Numbered from the stretch's first letter, positions 32,060-39,555 are shown. The stretch: 44,263 bases of DNA from Actinomadura fibrosa (GCF_900659615.1 NZ_CAACUY010000061.1:1-44263), one strand, 5' to 3'. The notes: a model not told the origin generated them from the sequence alone. Numbers and translations: made by a program.

Positions 32060-32990
32060 GATCGCGCACGTCGGCCACGTCGAGCTGCTGACCCCCGAGC
32101 CCGACCGGAGCCTGCGGTTCTTCACCCAGGTCATGGGCCTGACCGAGAACGGCAGGGACGGCGACTCCGTCTACCTCCGGACCTGGGACGACTACGAGCA
32201 CCACACCCTCAAGCTCACCGCGCACGACACGTCCGGCATCCGCCGCACCGGGCTGCGCGCGTCCAGCCAGGAGGCCCTCGAACGGCGCGTGCAGGCGATC
32301 GAGGACGCCGGGCTCGGCATCGGCTGGCGCGACGGAGACCCCGGCATCGGCCCGACCTACCTGTTCCGCGACCCCGACGGCCACGAGCTGGAGGTCTACT
32401 GGGAGAGCGAGCGGTACGCGCCCCCGCCGGAGCTCGCGCCGGCGCTGAAGAACCAGGCGCAGGCGTACCCGGCGCGCGGCGTCTGCGTCCGCCGCCTCGA
32501 CCACGTCAACTTCCTCGGCGCGGAGGTCGAGCCGAGCACCGAGTTCCTCCAGGACGTGCTGGGCGCGAGCCCCACCGAGCAGATCATGCTCGACTCGGGC
32601 CGGGTCTCGGGCCGCTGGATGCACTTCACCAACAAGTCCTACGACATCGTCTACACCCGCGACTGGACGGGCGCGAACGGCCGCCTCCACCACATCGCGT
32701 TCGCCACCGACACCCGCGAGGACATCCTCCGCGCCGCCGACATCTTCCTCGACAACGGCGTCCACATCGAGACCGGCCCGCACAAGCACGCCATCCAGCA
32801 GACGTTCTTCCTCTACGTCTACGAGCCCGGCGGCAACCGCATCGAGCTGTGCAACCCGTGCGCCCGCCTCATCCTCGCCCCCGACTGGGACCTCATCACC
32901 TGGACGGAGGCCGAGCGCGCCAAGGGCCAGGCGTGGGGGCTGAAGACCATCGAGTCGTTCCACACGCACGGCACCCCGCCGATCCCCTGA
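32043..32990 (+). CDS. Type I extradiol ring-cleavage dioxygenase (VOC fold, catechol 2,3-dioxygenase/HPCD-like)
   Basis: The 315-residue protein has two VOC-like domains. The metal triad is visible in the second: H154 (RRLDHVNF), H216/H217 (GRLHHIAFATDTREDI) and E268 (EPGGNRIEL), plus GPHKHAIQQTFFLYVY as in homoprotocatechuate 2,3-dioxygenase, with which it shares the C-terminal TW and W-rich tail. It cleaves a catecholic ring next to a hydroxyl, with Fe(II) or Mn(II). GGAGGG precedes ATG 32043 and overlaps galD. It is the only ring-cleaving enzyme in an operon whose other enzymes handle a gallate-cleavage product, which makes its substrate an open question. Confidence 0.88.
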   Translation: MAPRHEIAHVGHVELLTPEPDRSLRFFTQVMGLTENGRDGDSVYLRTWDDYEHHTLKLTAHDTSGIRRTGLRASSQEALERRVQAIEDAGLGIGWRDGDPGIGPTYLFRDPDGHELEVYWESERYAPPPELAPALKNQAQAYPARGVCVRRLDHVNFLGAEVEPSTEFLQDVLGASPTEQIMLDSGRVSGRWMHFTNKSYDIVYTRDWTGANGRLHHIAFATDTREDILRAADIFLDNGVHIETGPHKHAIQQTFFLYVYEPGGNRIELCNPCARLILAPDWDLITWTEAERAKGQAWGLKTIESFHTHGTPPIP

Positions 32991-32994
32991 GGCC

Positions 32995-33033
32995 CCGGAC
33001 GCCCCCGGCACGGGCGTGGCCGGGGGCGTCCGG
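32995..33033. terminator. Strong bidirectional hairpin after the gal-type operon
   Basis: Perfect 15-bp arms (32995-33009 and 33019-33033, CCGGACGCCCCCGGC and its complement) with a 9-nt loop lie 4 bp after the dioxygenase stop and 40 bp before the convergent DUF1932 gene's stop. Confidence 0.85.
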
Positions 33034-33073
33034 CCCACGGTCGGACGCCGTCGGGTCTTCGCGTTGGGCGGCG

Positions 33074-33889
33074 TCAGGTCTTCGCGCCGGCCGCCAGGCG
33101 GGTGAGGAGGTCGCGGCTGGCGGCGGCCATCGCGGGCGGGACGTCCAGCTCGTCCAGCATCGTCGCGGCCGCCGCCATCTCGGCGGCGCGGCGGACCGCG
33201 TGGCGGTGCGTCCCCTCGACGAGCCGGTCCACCGTGCTCTCACCGGCGGAGACCAGCTCGGCGACGATGTTCCCGCGGAGCCAGTCCTCGCATCCGGCGG
33301 CCCGCGCGGCCTCCAGCGCCTCCACCACGGACGCGGCGAGCCCCTTGAAGAAGACGCTGCGCAGGAGCTTGCGGCCCGCCGCCGTCCCCGCCTCGCCGGG
33401 CAGCACGTCCACGGAGGCGCCGAGCGCGCGGAGGGCGCCCGCGACCCGGTCCGCGGCGTCCCCGCAGGCCAGCATCGGGGTCCGCAGGCCCCGCCCCGGC
33501 ACCGGCGCCATGATCGCCACGTCGGCGAACGGCAGCCCGTGCTCGCGCGCGATGCCGTCCAGCTCCCGCTTCAGGCCGGGCGCCGCCGTGTTCAGGTCGG
33601 CCCACGCGGCGCCCGCCGCGGCGGCGCTCCGGGCCCCGGCGCGCAGCGCGTCCACCGCGTCGTGCGCGCTGTTGACGCTCAGCACGAGACCCGCGCCCTC
33701 GGCCGCCTCGGCCTCGCTGCCCGCCGGGACGATCCCGTCCGGCACCGGTTCGGCGCCTCCGGGCCGGAAGAGCGGGTCGTAGCCGCGCACGACCGCCCCC
33801 GCCGCGACCAGGTCCCGTGCGATCGCACCGCCCGCCTCGCCCAGCCCGAGCACGGCCACCACCGGCGCGGACGTCCCGTCAGTCGACAT
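33074..33889 (-). CDS. NAD(P)-dependent oxidoreductase with DUF1932 C-terminal domain (6-phosphogluconate/beta-hydroxyacid dehydrogenase-like)
   Basis: The 271-residue protein has an N-terminal Rossmann fold (VAVLGLGEAGGAIARDLVAAG), VLSVNSAHDAVDAL, and the hydroxyacid-dehydrogenase-like middle (FADVAIMAPVPGRG, AGTAAGRKLLRSVFFKGLAASVVEALEAAR, where the Lys of KLLRS is in the catalytic position). The C terminus is DUF1932-like. It converges on the gal-type operon and diverges from the GntR gene, with its probable promoter inside the GntR operator region. It may oxidise or reduce an intermediate of the aromatic pathway; no specific reaction can be assigned. GGAAGGGAG precedes ATG 33889. Confidence 0.82.
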   Translation of the reverse strand: MSTDGTSAPVVAVLGLGEAGGAIARDLVAAGAVVRGYDPLFRPGGAEPVPDGIVPAGSEAEAAEGAGLVLSVNSAHDAVDALRAGARSAAAAGAAWADLNTAAPGLKRELDGIAREHGLPFADVAIMAPVPGRGLRTPMLACGDAADRVAGALRALGASVDVLPGEAGTAAGRKLLRSVFFKGLAASVVEALEAARAAGCEDWLRGNIVAELVSAGESTVDRLVEGTHRHAVRRAAEMAAAATMLDELDVPPAMAAASRDLLTRLAAGAKT

Positions 33890-33936
33890 GGCGCTCCCTT
33901 CCAGGTCGCGGCGGAACCCGGGCCCCGCCCCGGGCT

Positions 33937-33966
33937 ACACTAGGTCAGCGACAATATTGGCGACAA
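33937..33966 (-). promoter_or_regulatory. Candidate promoter of the DUF1932 dehydrogenase gene
   Basis: On the minus strand TTGTCG (33966-33961) and TAGTGT (33942-33937) are separated by 18 bp and are 48 bp upstream of the start codon. The -35 box overlaps the GCGACAAT operator repeats, so the GntR protein could block it. On the plus strand the same DNA holds TACACT (33936-33941), a possible -10 for the gntR gene. Confidence 0.5.
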
Positions 33967-33971
33967 TCTGG
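33948..33971. promoter_or_regulatory. Candidate GntR operator in the divergent regulator promoter
   Basis: Direct repeats GCGACAAT at 33948-33955 and 33960-33967 surround a CAATATTG palindrome (33952-33959). The right part, ATTGGCGACAATCTGG (33956-33971), matches the element upstream of the galB-like gene. It lies directly in front of the GntR ribosome binding site, as expected for autoregulation. Confidence 0.7.
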
Positions 33972-33979
33972 GGGAGCCG

Positions 33980-34621
33980 GTGCCGGAAGAGCGCCCCGTG
34001 GTGGCCGGGATCCGCGAGGCGATCCTCAGCGGCGAGTTCGTCCCGAACCAGCGGCTGATCGAGGCCGACCTGTCCGAGCGGTTCGCCGCGAGCCGCGCCG
34101 GGGTCCGGGCGGCCCTGCTGGAGCTGGCGAACGAGGGCCTCATCGAGCGGGTCCAGAACCGCGGCGCCCGCGTCCGTGCCGTCTCGCTCGCCGAGGCCGT
34201 CGAGATCTCCGAGGTCCGCATGGTCATCGAGGGCCTGTGCGCCGCCAAGGCCGCCGAGCGCGCCACCGCCGCCGACATCGAGGAGCTGCGCGGTCTCGGC
34301 GAGCGCATGCGCGCGGCCGTGGCGTCCGGCGACGTCCTCGGCTACTCGGCCCTGAACGAGCGGCTCCACCGCCGCGTCCGCGAGATCAGCGGTCAGGGCA
34401 CGGCCTCGGACGTCCTGGAGCGGCTCCGCGCGCAGAACGTCCGCCACCAGTTCAGGCTGGCCATGCACCCGGGACGCCCGAACACGTCCCTCCCCGAGCA
34501 CCTCGCCATCATCGACGCGATCGCCGACCGCGACCCGGACGCCGCCGAGCGGGCCGCCCGCGCCCACCTCCGCAGCGTCATCGGCACCCTCTCCGAGGTG
34601 GGCGCCGCCGACGCCCGCTGA
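33980..34621 (+). CDS. GntR-family regulator with FCD (FadR-type) domain
   Basis: The 213-residue protein has a GntR winged helix (VVAGIREAILSGEFVPNQRLIEADLSERFAASRAGVRAALLELANEGLIERV in family-known parts) and an FCD ligand domain (residues about 72-205, with ISEVRMVIEGLCAAKAAERA, LNERLHRRVREIS and EHLAIIDAIADRD supplying candidate metal/ligand residues). GGGGGAG precedes GTG 33980. A shared operator in front of this gene and the gal-type operon indicates it controls both, probably as a repressor relieved by an aromatic pathway intermediate. Confidence 0.88.
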   Translation: MPEERPVVAGIREAILSGEFVPNQRLIEADLSERFAASRAGVRAALLELANEGLIERVQNRGARVRAVSLAEAVEISEVRMVIEGLCAAKAAERATAADIEELRGLGERMRAAVASGDVLGYSALNERLHRRVREISGQGTASDVLERLRAQNVRHQFRLAMHPGRPNTSLPEHLAIIDAIADRDPDAAERAARAHLRSVIGTLSEVGAADAR

Positions 34622-34639
34622 CGCGCGGCGCGGGTCAGC
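34617..34639. terminator. Hairpin containing the stop codons of two convergent genes
   Basis: GCTGAC (34617-34622) and GTCAGC (34634-34639) flank an 11-nt GC-rich loop. Both the GntR stop and the secreted protein's stop fall in or next to the arms. Short arms, so only a possible terminator. Confidence 0.35.
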
Positions 34640-35657
34640 CGACGATGCGGAACACGCCGATGTCGTCGGCGAACGGCCCGGCGGACGTCGTCTGGTTGAG
34701 CGACGCCTCCACGCCCACCCAGCCGTGGAAGCGGCCGTCGTCGTCCACCACCTGGATCATGGGCTTGACGTGGGAGTTCCCCTTGTAGCAGGGCTGCTTC
34801 AGCGCGTCGGCGAGGTCGGTGTGCCAGTGCCACAGGGCGTCGCGGCGGTGCGCGCCCGCCCGGTCGGCGGGAGAGACGTAGTAGACGGTGTGAGCGGCGC
34901 GGCCCACGTTCGTCTCCGCGCCGAGGCACCGCCCGTCCGCGCAGCGGTTCCACCGCGTCACCCAGAACGGGGACCCGCCGCCCTGGTCGATGTACCCGGT
35001 ATGGCCGACGCGGGGGTCGTAGTCGGTCTTCCACAGGAAGTACTCGTGCCTCAGCCGCGTATGGTCGGCGGCGGCGACCGCGGCGGCGGGCACCCGGGCG
35101 TCCCAGCGGGCGTTGCTGCCGTCGCCGAAGCCGTGCGTGGCGCCGAAGTTGTCGTCCACCAGCTCGATCCCGCCCAACCTGCCGCGCGCCTGCGGACGCA
35201 GCAACCAGCGCTCCCAGAGGCCGTCGCCCCACCACACGAGCAGCTCGTCCCGGTGCACGGCGTAGTGGCCGGTCATGCGCCGCGCCGCCGCCGCCGACTC
35301 CCAGCCGGCGGCGGTGAGCACCGTGCAGTCCCGCTCCGTGCACCCCTCGGCGAGGTTGCCCGTGCTCGTCCGGACCACGCGGGTCCGCTGCGACCACGCC
35401 CAGTGCTGCTCCGCGACGGTCCCGTCCGTCGCGAACGTGTACTGGCCGAGGCGGACCCAGTTGGCCGTCGACCCGGCGTTCAGCCCGCCGATGGCCACGG
35501 CGTAGTTCGCCTTCCCGAGCGGCAGACGCGCCTCGCCCGCGCGGACGTCCGCCGCCGCTGCGACCGGCGGCGCCGCCACGAGCAGTGCCATCACGAGCAG
35601 GGCAACTGCGAGCGGCCCCGCCGCGAGGGCGCCCGCCGTCGCGCCGACCAAGCGCAT
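34635..35657 (-). CDS. Secreted hypothetical protein rich in Trp, of unknown function
   Basis: The 340-residue protein has a signal peptide (ALLVMALLVAAPPVAAAADVRAG) and GGAG 7 bp before ATG 35657. The mature part is Trp/His/Asp-rich (WVRLGQYTF, EQHWAWSQRTR, LLVWWGDGLWERWLLRPQ, HEYFLWKTDYDPRVGHTGYIDQ, ALWHWHTDLADALKQPC). Single Cys pairs (GCTERDC, NRCADGRC) suggest two disulfide loops. I do not recognise a family. An inverted repeat lies 16-47 bp upstream of the start. Confidence 0.72.
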   Translation of the reverse strand: MRLVGATAGALAAGPLAVALLVMALLVAAPPVAAAADVRAGEARLPLGKANYAVAIGGLNAGSTANWVRLGQYTFATDGTVAEQHWAWSQRTRVVRTSTGNLAEGCTERDCTVLTAAGWESAAAARRMTGHYAVHRDELLVWWGDGLWERWLLRPQARGRLGGIELVDDNFGATHGFGDGSNARWDARVPAAAVAAADHTRLRHEYFLWKTDYDPRVGHTGYIDQGGGSPFWVTRWNRCADGRCLGAETNVGRAAHTVYYVSPADRAGAHRRDALWHWHTDLADALKQPCYKGNSHVKPMIQVVDDDGRFHGWVGVEASLNQTTSAGPFADDIGVFRIVG

Positions 35658-35672
35658 CTCGTCTCCAGGGGA

Positions 35673-35704
35673 CCATCGTCACGGCAGCCGACGATCAACG
35701 ATGG
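35673..35704. promoter_or_regulatory. Inverted repeat CCATCGT-N18-ACGATGG upstream of the secreted protein
   Basis: Perfect 7-bp arms separated by 18 bp, 16 bp upstream of the start codon of the 34635-35657 gene. It may be an operator or leader hairpin. Confidence 0.4.
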
Positions 35705-35765
35705 CCGCCCCGGCGCTCGCCCCGCGCGGACGACGGGCACCCGAACCCAGCCCTTGCCAGGACTC

Positions 35766-36956
35766 TTACCTCCCCCTTCCCTCACCCCGCCTGCGGGCGA
35801 CGGCGGCCAGGGCCAGGGCCAGAGCCAGGGCCAGGGCGACCAGGAGCGCGCTGATGGCCAGGGGCGCGCGGTAGCCGAGGCCCGCGCTGAGCGCGACCGC
35901 GCCCAGGGCGGGGCCCGCGGCGGCGCCGACGTTCAGCGCGGCCGTCGCGAAGGCCCCGCCGAGCGTCGGCGCCTCGGGCGCGGCGTACAGCGACCGCGCG
36001 ATCAGCGTGGACCCGACGGCGAACGACAGCGCCCCCTGGACGAACACGAGCACGACCGTGGCCGCCGGGATCCCGGCGGCCGCCGTGAACGCGCACCAGC
36101 CGATGAGCAGGGCGGCGCCTCCACCCGCGAGGAGCGGGACGGGATGCGCGTCCGCCATCCGTCCGCCGAGGGTGACTCCGGCGAACGAGCCGAGGCCGAA
36201 CAGTGCCAGCAGGGCGGGCGCCCAGGCCGCGCCCAGCCCGGCGACCTCGGTGATCACGGGTGCGAGGTAGGTGAACGCGCAGAACGTGGCGCCGTTCACC
36301 AGGGCGCCCAGGAGGAGCAGCAGCCGCAACCGCCCCCGCCTCAACGCCCGCAACTCACCCCGCGCGCCTGGCGTGCCGGACGCGTCGGGTGCGTTCGGGG
36401 TCGGGGCGGCCGCGTCCGCCGGGACGGAGCGCACGATCGCGACGACCGCGGGCAGGGACAGGACGGCGACCGCCCAGAACGCCGCGCGCCATCCCCACGC
36501 CTGCCCGAGCAGGGCGCCGCCGGGAACGCCCGCGACACAGGCGAGCGTGACGCCGCCCAGGAGGACGGACGTGGCGCGTCCCTTGGCGTCCGGCGCCGCC
36601 ATCGCCGCGGCGGTCGCGACGGCCACGGCGAGGAACCCGGCGTTGGCGAGCGCCCCGACGACCCGCGCGAGCAGCAGCACCGCGAAGCTCGACGTGACCG
36701 CGCCGAGGACGTGGACGCCGGCGAACGTGAGGAGGAACGCCAGCAGCGCGCGGCGCCGCGGCCACCGCAGGCTGAGGACCGCCATCAGGGGCGCGCCGAC
36801 GATCATTCCCGCGGCGAACGCCGGGGTGAGCGATCCCGCGGCCGGAATGGACAGCCGCAGTTCGCCGGCGATTTCCGGAAGCAGTCCGGAGAGCATGAAT
36901 TCCGATGTTCCCTGGGCGAAAATCGCCAGGGCGAGCATGTACACAGCGAATGGCAA
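35766..36956 (-). CDS. MFS drug efflux transporter, Cmx/CmlR (chloramphenicol resistance) type
   Basis: The 396-residue protein begins at TTG 36956 (GGAG upstream), which gives the MPFAVYMLALAIFAQGTSEFMLSGLLPEIAGEL opening (in family-known parts) of actinobacterial chloramphenicol exporters. About 12 hydrophobic segments and motif A-like LSLRWPRRRALL after helix 2 are visible, with GGRMAD in the second half. The C terminus is Arg-rich. Substrate is inferred: phenicols are typical, but related pumps export other drugs. It is divergent from an EF-G paralogue across a 459-bp region, so ribosome stress may induce both. Confidence 0.85.
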   Translation of the reverse strand: MPFAVYMLALAIFAQGTSEFMLSGLLPEIAGELRLSIPAAGSLTPAFAAGMIVGAPLMAVLSLRWPRRRALLAFLLTFAGVHVLGAVTSSFAVLLLARVVGALANAGFLAVAVATAAAMAAPDAKGRATSVLLGGVTLACVAGVPGGALLGQAWGWRAAFWAVAVLSLPAVVAIVRSVPADAAAPTPNAPDASGTPGARGELRALRRGRLRLLLLLGALVNGATFCAFTYLAPVITEVAGLGAAWAPALLALFGLGSFAGVTLGGRMADAHPVPLLAGGGAALLIGWCAFTAAAGIPAATVVLVFVQGALSFAVGSTLIARSLYAAPEAPTLGGAFATAALNVGAAAGPALGAVALSAGLGYRAPLAISALLVALALALALALAAVARRRGEGRGR

Positions 36957-37415
36957 GGAGAACTCCGCACCGCGTGCCGGCGCGGCATCGGACGGACCGC
37001 GCCGCCGCGCCGGAAAAGGGAGCCCGCGATCGAGAACGCGCCCTCAGGTCAGGTGTGGAACCAGGGACGCGGTCGAGCGGGAGAAGGACAGTCCGCTTCC
37101 GGCGGTGCGGTGGCAGGAGCTTGGGGCGGCCGGGAGGCCGCGGAGCTTCGACTCGCCACCGGACGGCCGGTGGCTAGCGTCTTGACGCCTCGGGACTGGA
37201 CATGGCCCGCACGGTACCGCCGGCCGCCCCGTCCTGTCCAACCGGTTCCGCCGCGCGGCTGCGGGTGCGCGGCGGCGGAAGCGAATGTTTTCAGTGACGG
37301 CGAAAAAAGTGTTGGCCTTTCGATTGCATATGCAGTTATCGTCGCGCTGCCGTGCCGAGGGCGAACGCGTGCTCGGCGGCCGTCAGCCGATTTCCCGAAG
37401 GAGGGCCGATTTCCG
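36957..37415. other. 459-bp divergent region between efflux and EF-G genes
   Basis: No convincing gene. It contains a perfect GCCACCGG-ACGG-CCGGTGGC hairpin (37155-37174), GCGTC-TT-GACGC (37177-37188), an AT-rich stretch with A6 (37303-37308) followed by TTGGCC (37312-37317) and TATCGT (37337-37342, 19-bp gap), the palindrome TGCATATGCA (37325-37334), and alternative stems before the EF-G ribosome binding site. The A-tract directly upstream of a -35-like GTTGG resembles WhiB7/WblC-type promoters, which is an inference. Confidence 0.55.
37354..37414 (+). promoter_or_regulatory. Structured EF-G leader with mutually exclusive stems and a repeat flanking the ribosome binding site
   Basis: Stem 1 is GCCGAG (37354-37359)/CTCGGC (37372-37377). 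Stem 2 is TCGGC (37373-37377)/GCCGA (37386-37390). Stem 3 is CGGCC (37377-37381)/GGCCG (37404-37408), touching the AAGGAGGG site at 37398-37405. They compete for 37372-37381. GCCGATTTCC occurs at 37386-37395 and again at 37405-37414, either side of the ribosome binding site. Confidence 0.4.
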
Positions 37416-39458
37416 ATGACCGCCACTTTCCTTGACCTCGCCAAGGTCCGCAACATCGGGATCATGGCGCACATCGACGCGGGGAAGACGACGACCGCCG
37501 AGCGGATCCTGTACTACACGGGCGTCTCGCACCGGATCGGTGAGGTCCACGACGGCGACACCGCCCTGGACTACACGAAACAGGAGCGGGAACGCGGGAT
37601 CACCATCACGTCCGCCGCGACGACCTGCCACTGGGACGGCCATACGGTCAACCTCATCGACACCCCGGGGCACGTCGACTTCACCGTCGAGGTCGAGCGG
37701 TGCCTCCGCGTGCTGGACGGCGCCGTCGCGGTGTTCGACGGTGTCGCCGGGGTCGAGCCGCAGTCGGAGACGGTGTGGCGCCAGGCCGACCGGTACGGCG
37801 TGCCGCGCGTCTGCTTCGTCAACAAGATGGACCGGGCCGGGGCCGGCCTCGACCGCTGCGCCGGCATGATCGCCGAGCGGCTCGGGGCCGTTCCGCTGGT
37901 GCTCCAGCTGCCGATCGGCGCGGAGGCCGGGTTCACGGGCGTCGTCGACCTCGTGGCGATGCGGGCGCTCGTCTGGCCCGCCGACGCCCCGCCGGGCGCG
38001 GACTACGACGTCGTGGACGTCCCGTCCGGGCGCGCCGAGGAGGCCCGGCGCCGGCGCGGTAGGCTGCTCGACACGCTCGCCGACGCCGACGACCGGTTCA
38101 TGCGGCTGTACCTGGACGGCGCCGAGCCGGCCGAGGAGGAGGTGCACGCCGCGATCCGCCGCGCCACGATCGCGTCCGCGGTCACGCCGGTGCTGTGCGG
38201 CAGCGCGTTCCGGAACAAGGGCGTGCAGCCGCTGCTGGACGCCGTGGTCCGGTACCTGCCGTCCCCGCTGGACGCCGCCGCACCGGGCGGCGCCCCCGGC
38301 GGACCGGTGGACGGCGCGCCGCTCGCGGCACTGGCCTTCAAGATCGTCACGGATCGGCATCTGGGCCGGCTGACGTTCGTCCGGATCTACTCCGGGCGGC
38401 TGGAGTCCGGCGCGTCCGTGCTCAACAGCGTCAAGGGGAGGAGGGAGCGCGTCGGCAAGGTGTACCGCATGCACGCGGACGCCCGCGAGGAGATCGCGGC
38501 GGCGGGCGCTGGCGACATCGTCGCCGTCATGGGGCTGAAGCAGACCACGACGGGCGAGACGCTGTGCGCCCCGGACGCGCCCCTGGTGCTGGAGTCGATG
38601 GACTTCCCGGCGCCGGTGCTGGAGGTCGCCGTCGAGCCGCGGGCGCGCGGCGACCGGGAGCGGCTCGGCGCCGCGATCCAGCGGCTCGCCGAGGAGGACC
38701 CGTCCTTCCAGGTGCGCGCGGACCCCCGGACCGGCCAGACCGTCATCGGCGGGATGGGCGAGCTGCACCTGGAGGTCCTCGTCGACCGGATGAAGGAGGA
38801 GTCCGGCGTCGAGGCCAACATCGGCAGGCCCCGCGTGGCCTACCGCGAGACCGTCACGGCCGCCGCCGAGAAGGTCGAGTACACGCACAGGAAGCAGACG
38901 GGAGGCAGGGGCCAGTACGCGAAGGTGCAGATCTCGGTCGAGCCTTCCGACGTCCCGTACGAGTTCGTGAACAGGGTCACCGGCGGGCGCGTCCCGAAGG
39001 AGTTCGTGCCCTCGGTGGACGCGGGGTGCCAGGACGCGATGCGGTCCGGCGTGCTCGCGGGCCACGAGATGACGGGCGTGCGCGTCGTCCTCGTGGACGG
39101 CGACCACCACGTCAAGGACTCGTCCGAGCTCGCCTTCAGGATCGCCGCGTCGCGCGCCTTCCGGGAGGCGGTGCGGCGGGCGGCGCCCGCGCTGCTCGAA
39201 CCGGTCATGTCCGTCGAGGTCGGCACGCCGGACGACCACCTGGGCGACGTCATCGGCGACCTCAACGCCCGGCGCGGCCACGTCGAGGGCGTCGGCGACG
39301 GCGTCGTCACGGCGCTGGTGCCGCTGGCGGAGATGTTCGGCTACGTCGGCGCCCTCCGCGGCCTGACCAGGGGCCGCGCGGTGTTCTCGATGGCGTTCGC
39401 GTCCTACGCCGAGGTCCCCGCGGCGGTGGCCGCCAAGGTCATCGCCGCCGGAACCTGA
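37416..39458 (+). CDS. Elongation factor G paralogue (FusA-like)
   Basis: The 680-residue protein contains the EF-G GTPase motifs AHIDAGKT (18-25), RGITITSAATTC, DTPGH, NKMD and CGSAF, then domains II-V (RHLGRLTFVRIYSGRLESG, IGGMGELHLEVLVDRM, THRKQTGGRGQYAKV, AEMFGYVGALRGLTRGRA). It is EF-G rather than a TetM-type protein. The usual str-operon neighbours (rpsL, rpsG, tuf) are absent, so this is probably a second copy. Such copies may support translation under stress or give resistance to fusidane-type drugs. AAGGAGGG precedes ATG 37416 by 10 nt. It is divergent from a drug efflux gene. Confidence 0.92.
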   Translation: MTATFLDLAKVRNIGIMAHIDAGKTTTAERILYYTGVSHRIGEVHDGDTALDYTKQERERGITITSAATTCHWDGHTVNLIDTPGHVDFTVEVERCLRVLDGAVAVFDGVAGVEPQSETVWRQADRYGVPRVCFVNKMDRAGAGLDRCAGMIAERLGAVPLVLQLPIGAEAGFTGVVDLVAMRALVWPADAPPGADYDVVDVPSGRAEEARRRRGRLLDTLADADDRFMRLYLDGAEPAEEEVHAAIRRATIASAVTPVLCGSAFRNKGVQPLLDAVVRYLPSPLDAAAPGGAPGGPVDGAPLAALAFKIVTDRHLGRLTFVRIYSGRLESGASVLNSVKGRRERVGKVYRMHADAREEIAAAGAGDIVAVMGLKQTTTGETLCAPDAPLVLESMDFPAPVLEVAVEPRARGDRERLGAAIQRLAEEDPSFQVRADPRTGQTVIGGMGELHLEVLVDRMKEESGVEANIGRPRVAYRETVTAAAEKVEYTHRKQTGGRGQYAKVQISVEPSDVPYEFVNRVTGGRVPKEFVPSVDAGCQDAMRSGVLAGHEMTGVRVVLVDGDHHVKDSSELAFRIAASRAFREAVRRAAPALLEPVMSVEVGTPDDHLGDVIGDLNARRGHVEGVGDGVVTALVPLAEMFGYVGALRGLTRGRAVFSMAFASYAEVPAAVAAKVIAAGT

Positions 39459-39468
39459 CGCGCGCCCG

Positions 39469-39497
39469 GCCGCACGGGACAACCCGTCCCGTGCGGC
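39469..39497. terminator. Strong hairpin terminator after the EF-G gene
   Basis: Perfect 12-bp arms GCCGCACGGGAC and GTCCCGTGCGGC with a 5-nt loop, 10 bp after the EF-G stop and before the convergent XRE gene's stop at 39556. Confidence 0.8.
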
Positions 39498-39555
39498 TGG
39501 ACGCGCCAGGCGGCTCGGCGGGACGGACGGCGCGCCTCGGGGTGCGTGCGGGCCG

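Noticed and set aside
36803..36988. Possible leader peptide gene in front of the efflux pump
   Set aside because: A 61-codon minus-strand frame from ATG 36988 overlaps the start of the pump out of frame, but it has no ribosome binding site and no stall-type motif.
34725..37415. Upstream extension of the EF-G frame to 34725
   Set aside because: The frame continues by chance through antisense of the secreted protein and the efflux gene. EF-G homology and the ribosome binding site start at 37416.
37416..39458. Ribosomal protection protein (TetM/OtrA type)
   Set aside because: The N terminus, switch sequences and domain IV (RKQTGGRGQYAKV) are EF-G-like, not those of tetracycline protection proteins.
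37383..39482. Antisense 699-codon open frame over EF-G
   Set aside because: Composition is that of a high-GC shadow frame (Arg/Asp/His/Val-rich, no domain), whereas the plus strand encodes an unmistakable EF-G.
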